64,000 bases of DNA from Parietaria judaica. Lineage: Eukaryota > Streptophyta > Magnoliopsida > Rosales > Urticaceae. The stretch covers positions 27,866,001 through 27,930,000 of the forward strand of contig OX940869.1 in NCBI GenBank assembly GCA_954871525.1, read 5' to 3'. The notes beneath the pieces were generated by a model. It saw nothing but the letters and a program-made list of their open reading frames with translations. It made no database searches and was not told the origin of the DNA. This document shows positions 58,637 through 64,000 of this stretch, one piece after another (the stretch's first letter is position 1; the number at the start of each line of letters is the position of its first letter). A program made the position numbers and the translations under genes.

Positions 58637-61600
58637 ATGGGGATCATGAGGTCCGAGGAGCGGAGGAGGACGGAGATCGACGAGTTCCGCCGAGTGCTGC
58701 TGGCTTCCGCCGCCCTGCACCGCCGGAAGGACTCCGACGGTGCTCGCTTCCCCGCGAACAACGCGGCCGCCAACGCCTTACACGACGACCGCGATCGCGA
58801 CGAGCCGGTCTGCGTGACCAGCGGCCTCTCGTTCCTCGGCGTCGCCGTCGTCGATCGCCTCCTGTCTCGCGGCTACTCCGTCAGGATCGTCGTCGATAAT
58901 CCTGGTACCTCTCGCTCTCTTCTACACATATATACATACATACATATATATATTGCGAAATCAGTCGATAGTTCTCAGCTGTTCTTGTTTGCTCGAGCTC
59001 TGTAACTAGAATCGCTAAGCTGATTTCCATCGCTTCCTCCAAAAACCTTCATCGAACTCGTTACTCAGTGAAACAGACGAAACTGAGTCAGAAGAGCGAT
59101 TTTCAAAAAAAAAAAAAAAATTGTAAAATCAGACTGAATTACCGATTGGAGTTTTCACATTATCTAGTTTGGATTTGGTGTCAATTATGGATTTATACAA
59201 TGGCGTGTAGTTATACAATTATATATTATATAACAATATAATACAAACCTGTCCATAATGATTTCATACTCAATGATTTTCTTTTTTGATTGAGCATTTC
59301 GAGGAGATAACAGTGTGTGTGTGTATGGCATTGATTGATTCACAGAGGATTTGGATAGAATAGGAGAGATGGAGATGAGCAACAGCAATGTCACGGCGGT
59401 GATGGCGAGAGTGACGGAGGAGGAGAGCCTCCAAGAGGCCTTCAAGGACTGCCGCGGCGTCTTCCACACCTCATCTTTCATCGACCCCGCCGGTCTCTCG
59501 GGCTACACGGTCAGATCGCTATTTTTTAACCCAACGAGTGGAAAATCGACGCAATAATTTTACGTAAAAATTTGACTTGAAAAGAAAATTACGGAATAAT
59601 AATTGATCCCCTGTTCAGCCGCCAAGACCCCCAAGATAGTTTATGTAGAGAAAAAATAATTAAATATTTATAAATATTCTTAAATTATGGTGTTTAATTT
59701 CGTAAATTGACTATAAGTAAGTGCAATATTAGGGACCGGCTTTTGTCTACCACAAAGGGAAGCTTTAAAACGGGCCCGGTCTCTCGGGCTACATGATCAA
59801 ATCGTTATCTTTAAGTCAACGAGTGAAAATCGACACAATATTACGTAGAATTTTAATTTGAAAAGAAGATTACGGAAGAAAAATCCAATTTTGATCTTAA
59901 AAATGAGTAACATTGAGAACGATAAATGACGGATATGTTGATTAACCCTAATATACTATGACAAAATTGATATGACTTATGGATCCGATCCTCCGGTTCC
60001 GCCACCGAAGGCCCCCCAAAATTGTTTATATTGAGAAGAAAATTAAATTTTAATAAATACTATTAAATTATGGTGTCCCATTTCGTAAATTAAACTGCTT
60101 TTAAGTCTAATATCGGGCCCGGCTTTTGTCTACCACAGAATGAAGTTTTAAACGGGCCGGACCAAGAAAATATCGGATAATAATTTTACTTGTGTGATAG
60201 GATATGTGTGAAAGAACTTTGTTTGCCATTATTGAGGATGCTACATCAAAAACAAAATCATTTTGTTGAGACTTTTATTTATTCATTTATTAGTAAGACT
60301 TGTCGTTATATGCTTTTATAATTTTGATAGAAACGTAAGAGGCCTCGCCAGTCGCCACACTTGAATTATCAATTTTGTGTATGTATAAATATTTTAAAAT
60401 ATATATATATATATATATATATGACTTATCTATTCAAAATTCAAAATTCATGATTAAGTTTTTAGCTTCTATATAACATTCTTCTTGAATTATCCACCAT
60501 TTTAGACGCCATAACAGTACATATTATGTCAAATCTAATTATAGGCTATAGCTTTCGATAAATTTGACTTGATATGAATAAATTATTGAATAAACATGCA
60601 CAACATTACCAACATATGATAAACAGATAAAGAAATATGAATCAATCTAATAATTATTCTTATTTTGAAAAGAAAAGAAAAAAATCTTCAGGACATTATG
60701 ATTTGTTGAAGCACTAATATTTGATGTGACATAATATATATCTTCTCTATGTATATATGTATGTATGTATGAACAAACGAATATATGTTTGAATAAAATT
60801 CAAAATTTTGTACGTAAGAATTAATAATTCAAAATCCAAATTAATATTGAACGTTACATATTTAATTATTAGATAAAACTTCGACCAGTATAAAATTATT
60901 TCATTTATCACACTTAAAACATTTTGAGTCAGTCAACAACAATAATTAAATACCAATTTCTAAGTTTATCATCTAAATTTATATAACATAATCTTGGAGT
61001 TTGTCATAATTTGTTTGAGTCAACAAGTACAAGTCAACGATAATCTTAATTTATTTTCGATAATCATTTATCATCACTTGCTTTGAGTCAACAAGTTCAA
61101 TCACGATCTAAATTTCTTTTCAAATCTGTTAATATTATCTAAATTTATGTAATATAATTTTTTTATGTATACGAACAATACATCTATATATATATATATA
61201 GAAAGCAAAAGAATTACACATGCTTAGGGTTCAAGCATGGTTCATTTTCCCAACTACTTTTCCTTGTCAATCATATAACAAATAGAATAGAATAGAATAG
61301 AATAAAAGAAAAGAAAAGTGCGAGTTCAATAAAACAAATCAACAACATCATCAAGTCACGTGCGTGAGTAGCTACAAGATACAGTTTGAAGAACAGAGAT
61401 TATAACTGTCGTTTTTTTTGGTCTAAGAAAGAGCACGTTTTTGAATGAAAACAGAAGTACATGGTTGACGTGGAAGCAAGAGCGACCGAGAATGTCATCA
61501 GGGCATGCGCCAAAACCCCTACGATGAAGAAATGCGTGATGACCTCCTCGCTGCTGGCCTGTGTTTGGAGAGGAAGACCTCAGCGGGAACGCGAAGAAGA

Positions 61601-63526
61601 AGGCCGTTCCGTCGTTAACCACGATTCGTGGAGCGACGAGTCGCTTTGCGTTGACAAAAAGGTTATCTTCTTTCTTTGAATTAAACATTAACTAATTCGA
61701 TAGTGTCACACCCTCTTATTTGCATTGCATGTTGAGGTGAAACAGGGCCGGCCCAACCTTTTCCGAGGCTTTGGGCTCGAAAAAAAATTCGAGGCCTTTT
61801 TTATTAACAATTATTTAAATAAAAATAACAAGGTTTTTGTAATTAAGAATATTAAATATATATATATATATATATATATATGATACTTTTTTCAAATGAA
61901 AAAATATGAAGTTTTTTTCTATGAAGAAATTGTAAAGCTTTTTTCAAAAATAGAAAATATTAAAAAAAAAAGTAAAATACAGTCCATGTGAAATTATGAT
62001 AGAAGAAATACAAAACTTTGGCACATTATTATTAAAATCTTCAAGTTAGCGTGTATATATAAATAACTGATATAACATTAATTCTAGATAATATTCAAAC
62101 ATAAGTACAGCGAATAGAAGAAAAAAAAAGAGTAAAAAGACAAAAAGGAAGAAAATAATAATCAAATATCACAGTGAATGGTAGAACAGGAATCGATCTC
62201 GGGCCCAAAACCTTACAGCTATAGTTAGTTTTCCAGTGAGCCACAAGATTCTAAATGTTAATGAAAGGCTTAATATAAATTTATTACGTTAACAACTTTC
62301 GTGAAGGGGCCTTCACCTTGAAGGGGGCCTTGGGCCATGGCCCAACCCGCCCAGGGGTTGGGCCAGGCCTGAGGTGAAATTGAGCATAGAATGTTGTTTT
62401 TGAGAGGTTTTAGTTCCGGCGGCCTCAATTTTTTCCTATACTTCTAAATTCGATGTTGATTTTGTAAAAAAATAGTTTTTCAATAACAATAAGTGGTACC
62501 GGAACTGGAAAATAAAGATATTTACAAGTAGCCTCGGTTTTGATAATAGTAAAAAATTAAAAATTTGGTGATTAACTTCAAACTTAAAAGTACATTTAAA
62601 TAATAAATATAATAAAATCTAGACATGCATTATTGCATCTATATGTTCTCAGGGCCGGCCCTAAAGGAAGATGACATAGGCACAAGCCTGAAATGAAAAA
62701 GAAAAAACTATAAATTTAGGGGTCCTAAATTCAAGATGTATAGAATATATTTTTATACTAATATTCAAATTTTTTTTAGTTTCGAAAGGGCCCAAAATCA
62801 CTCTTTATTTGGTGTTTAAGGTCCAATTTCTATAAGTTAGAGATTCGTTTTGAAAAAAATAAAAAGAAAAAGGAAAATATATTTAAAATAAAAATTTTCC
62901 CCCAAATATCTCAACTGATTAAATTTCTTCTTTGTGCCAAAAAAAGCTATGGTATGCCCTGGGAAAGCTGAGAGCAGAGAAAGCAGCGTGGAGGATAGCA
63001 GAGGAAAAGGAGCTTAACATGGCCACAATCTGCCCCGCTCTAATCACCGGCCCCAACTTCTGCTCCGGAAATTCCACCGCCACACTCGCTTATCTCAAAG
63101 GTAACGACGGAGTCTCGTCGATAGAGACTAGTTCACGTGGTCGAGTATTTGAACTTAGTAACATTAAAGACCAAATCTAAATTATCTAAAAAAAATTGTG
63201 CAGGGGCTGAGGAGATGTACGAGGCCGGAGTGTTGGCCACGGTGGACGTGGCCAAACTAGCGGAGGCCCACGTACGTGTGTTCGAGGCCATGAGCAAGAC
63301 CTCGGGCGGCAGATACGTGTGCTTCGACAGGCCCGTTCTCGACGAAGAAGAGGCCGAGAAGCTGGCCAACGAGATGGCCGTGGAGAAGGCCAAGATCTGC
63401 GGCGCAGGCTCGTCGGGTGACGTGAGCACGCAGATGCGGTGTCGGGTGTCTGACGGGAAGCTTCGGAGGCTGATGTCGGTGCCGATCCGACCGTGCTTCA
63501 GCCAGGACTGCGACCGTAGCCTATGA
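58637..63526 (+). CDS. Cinnamoyl-CoA reductase-like (SNL6-type) NAD(P)-binding protein, 5 exons
   Basis: Exons 58637-58904, 59346-59509, 61455-61661, 62947-63100 and 63204-63526; all introns GT-AG with closing phases; 371 aa. It is an extended short-chain dehydrogenase: a Rossmann-type beta strand and nucleotide loop ([18 protein letters not shown], residues 58-75), SS at 175-176 ([10 protein letters not shown]), and the catalytic YxxxK as Y216-K220 ([15 protein letters not shown]). [10 protein letters not shown] follows, as in cinnamoyl-CoA reductases. The classic NWYCYGK signature is replaced by LWYALGK and the glycine motif is modified (TSGLSFLG for TGxxGxxG), as in the SNL6 / CCR-like group. 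Enzymatic substrate is unproven; a role in lignin or defence phenolics is inference. The GC-rich first exon encodes a charged N-terminal extension (residues 1-55). An alternative start is Met4. Confidence 0.92.
59491..60160 (+). repeat. Tandem duplication spanning exon 2 end and intron 2 of the reductase gene
   Basis: Copy 1 (about 59491-59776) begins inside exon 2 with CGGTCTCTCGGGCTACACGG and includes the splice donor. Copy 2 (about 59777-60160) repeats CGGTCTCTCGGGCTACA, then TGATCAAATCG. Both continue with ACGAGTG.AAATCGAC, AATTACGTA-like and ATTAAATTATGGTGT blocks and end CTTTTGTCTACCACA..., A(A)ACGGGC. Copy 2 has about 100 extra bases. Its donor is GATCAA where the working one is GGTCAG, so copy 2 cannot splice there. 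Confidence 0.82.
61743..62371. mobile_element. hAT MITE in intron 3 of the reductase gene
   Basis: 629 bp, with ends CAGGGCCGGCCCAAC and the complement of CAGGCCTGGCCCAAC, flanked by the perfect 8-bp duplication AGGTGAAA (61735-61742 and 62372-62379). It contains a (TA)n run at 61857-61881. Non-coding. It is related by its terminus to 9561-10006. Confidence 0.9.
62650..62880. mobile_element. Probable hAT MITE end in intron 3
   Basis: CAGGGCCGGCCCTAAAGG at 62650 matches a hAT terminus and is followed by a GGCACAAGCC-type subterminal sequence. The other end and the target duplication were not found, so the right limit is a guess. Confidence 0.35.
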
Positions 63527-63923
63527 TACGACCGTGGTTTAAGAGAAATTAAAATTATTTGTATTTTATTATTTGTACAATAGCGTGATCATGATATCAA
63601 GTAGTATTCACATTTAATTCTACTTTGAGAAGAAAATAAAGTGCCTAGTGAGTGAGTGTGTGAAGATAAATTCGAAATTAAAGTTTTGAATATCACCAAG
63701 AGTTAAGTATTAAAAACTTCCCTAAAAAAAAAAAAGGTATTAAAACTCAAGAGGGGAATAGTCATCGACTACGAGGAATGTACAAAAACAGCTGAAAACC
63801 TAGAGATTAACAATCCGAAACTGAATACGAAACATGACAGTGTTACTACGCAATTTAAAAAAGTTTGGAACGACCTTAAATGGATCTAAAGCGACTCAAA
63901 TCAAGTATGATTAACACTATTAA
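63527..63923. other. 3' flank of the reductase gene
   Basis: Likely 3' untranslated region to about 63660 (TTTTATTATTTGTA and AAATAAAG motifs). No further gene seen. Confidence 0.45.
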
Positions 63924-64000
63924 CAGAGTCGGCCCAAATTTTTTCGGATCTTGCGCGAAGAATAAATGTGAGGCTTAATGAGTAAAAAAAAATGTTAACA
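63924..64000. mobile_element. Possible hAT MITE start, cut by window edge
   Basis: CAGAGTCGGCCCAAATTTTTTCGGATCTT resembles the start of 61743-62371 (CAGGGCCGGCCCAACCTTTTCCGAGGCTT). The rest lies outside the window. Confidence 0.35.

Noticed and set aside
58513..58773. Minus-strand open frame over the start of the reductase gene
   Set aside because: Shadow of the GC-rich first exon; the plus-strand frame has the domain and splice support.

Overview
This is nuclear DNA from a flowering plant, most likely a eudicot. The evidence is two spliced plant genes with GT-AG introns, AT-rich spacers, and typical plant transposons: Ty1/copia and Ty3/gypsy LTR elements primed from initiator tRNA-Met, Mutator-like and hAT elements, a pogo/Emigrant-type element, tRNA-derived SINEs and a LINE. 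I cannot name the species. There are no bacterial-type operons, tRNA or rRNA genes, or CRISPR arrays.

Layout. 1-36 kb is almost entirely transposon. It starts with a 469-bp foldback Mutator-like element and a SINE. Two solo LTRs of one copia-like family follow in opposite orientations (2.7-4.8 kb and 5.6-7.8 kb), then a decayed hAT transposase. At 9.5-12.8 kb is a gypsy-type element that has lost reverse transcriptase, RNase H and most of integrase; its 5' LTR carries a hAT MITE. A Mutator-like foldback (15.2-17.0 kb) and a minus-strand SINE follow. From 21.24 to 34.79 kb runs one rearranged minus-strand copia element, bounded by its own LTR pair and a near-perfect 5-bp target duplication. 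Inside it are a second, plus-strand copia relic, a Mutator-like foldback, a solo LTR and possible host exon fragments.

The first host gene (CDS 38,169-46,258, plus strand, 20 coding exons, 667 aa) encodes a STE20/FRAY-like (OSR1-type) protein kinase. All its splice phases close. Its 3' flank holds an Emigrant/Lemi1-like element and then a Mutator-like foldback interrupted by a 1.5-kb LTR retrotransposon. That retrotransposon's only open frame encodes a tyrosine/acid repeat protein.

50-58 kb holds three more solo LTRs, one of which carries five tandem 41-bp units each able to form a GC-rich hairpin beside its TATA box. It also holds a 1.6-kb Mutator-like element with unique internal sequence (a Pack-MULE candidate). 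The second host gene (58,637-63,526, plus strand, 5 coding exons, 371 aa) is a cinnamoyl-CoA-reductase-like (SNL6-type) extended short-chain dehydrogenase. Its intron 2 contains a tandem duplication that copies the end of exon 2, and its intron 3 contains hAT elements.

The two host genes show no functional link. Insertion boundaries were set by finding terminal repeats and matching target-site duplications by eye. Identity estimates are approximate because no alignment was run.
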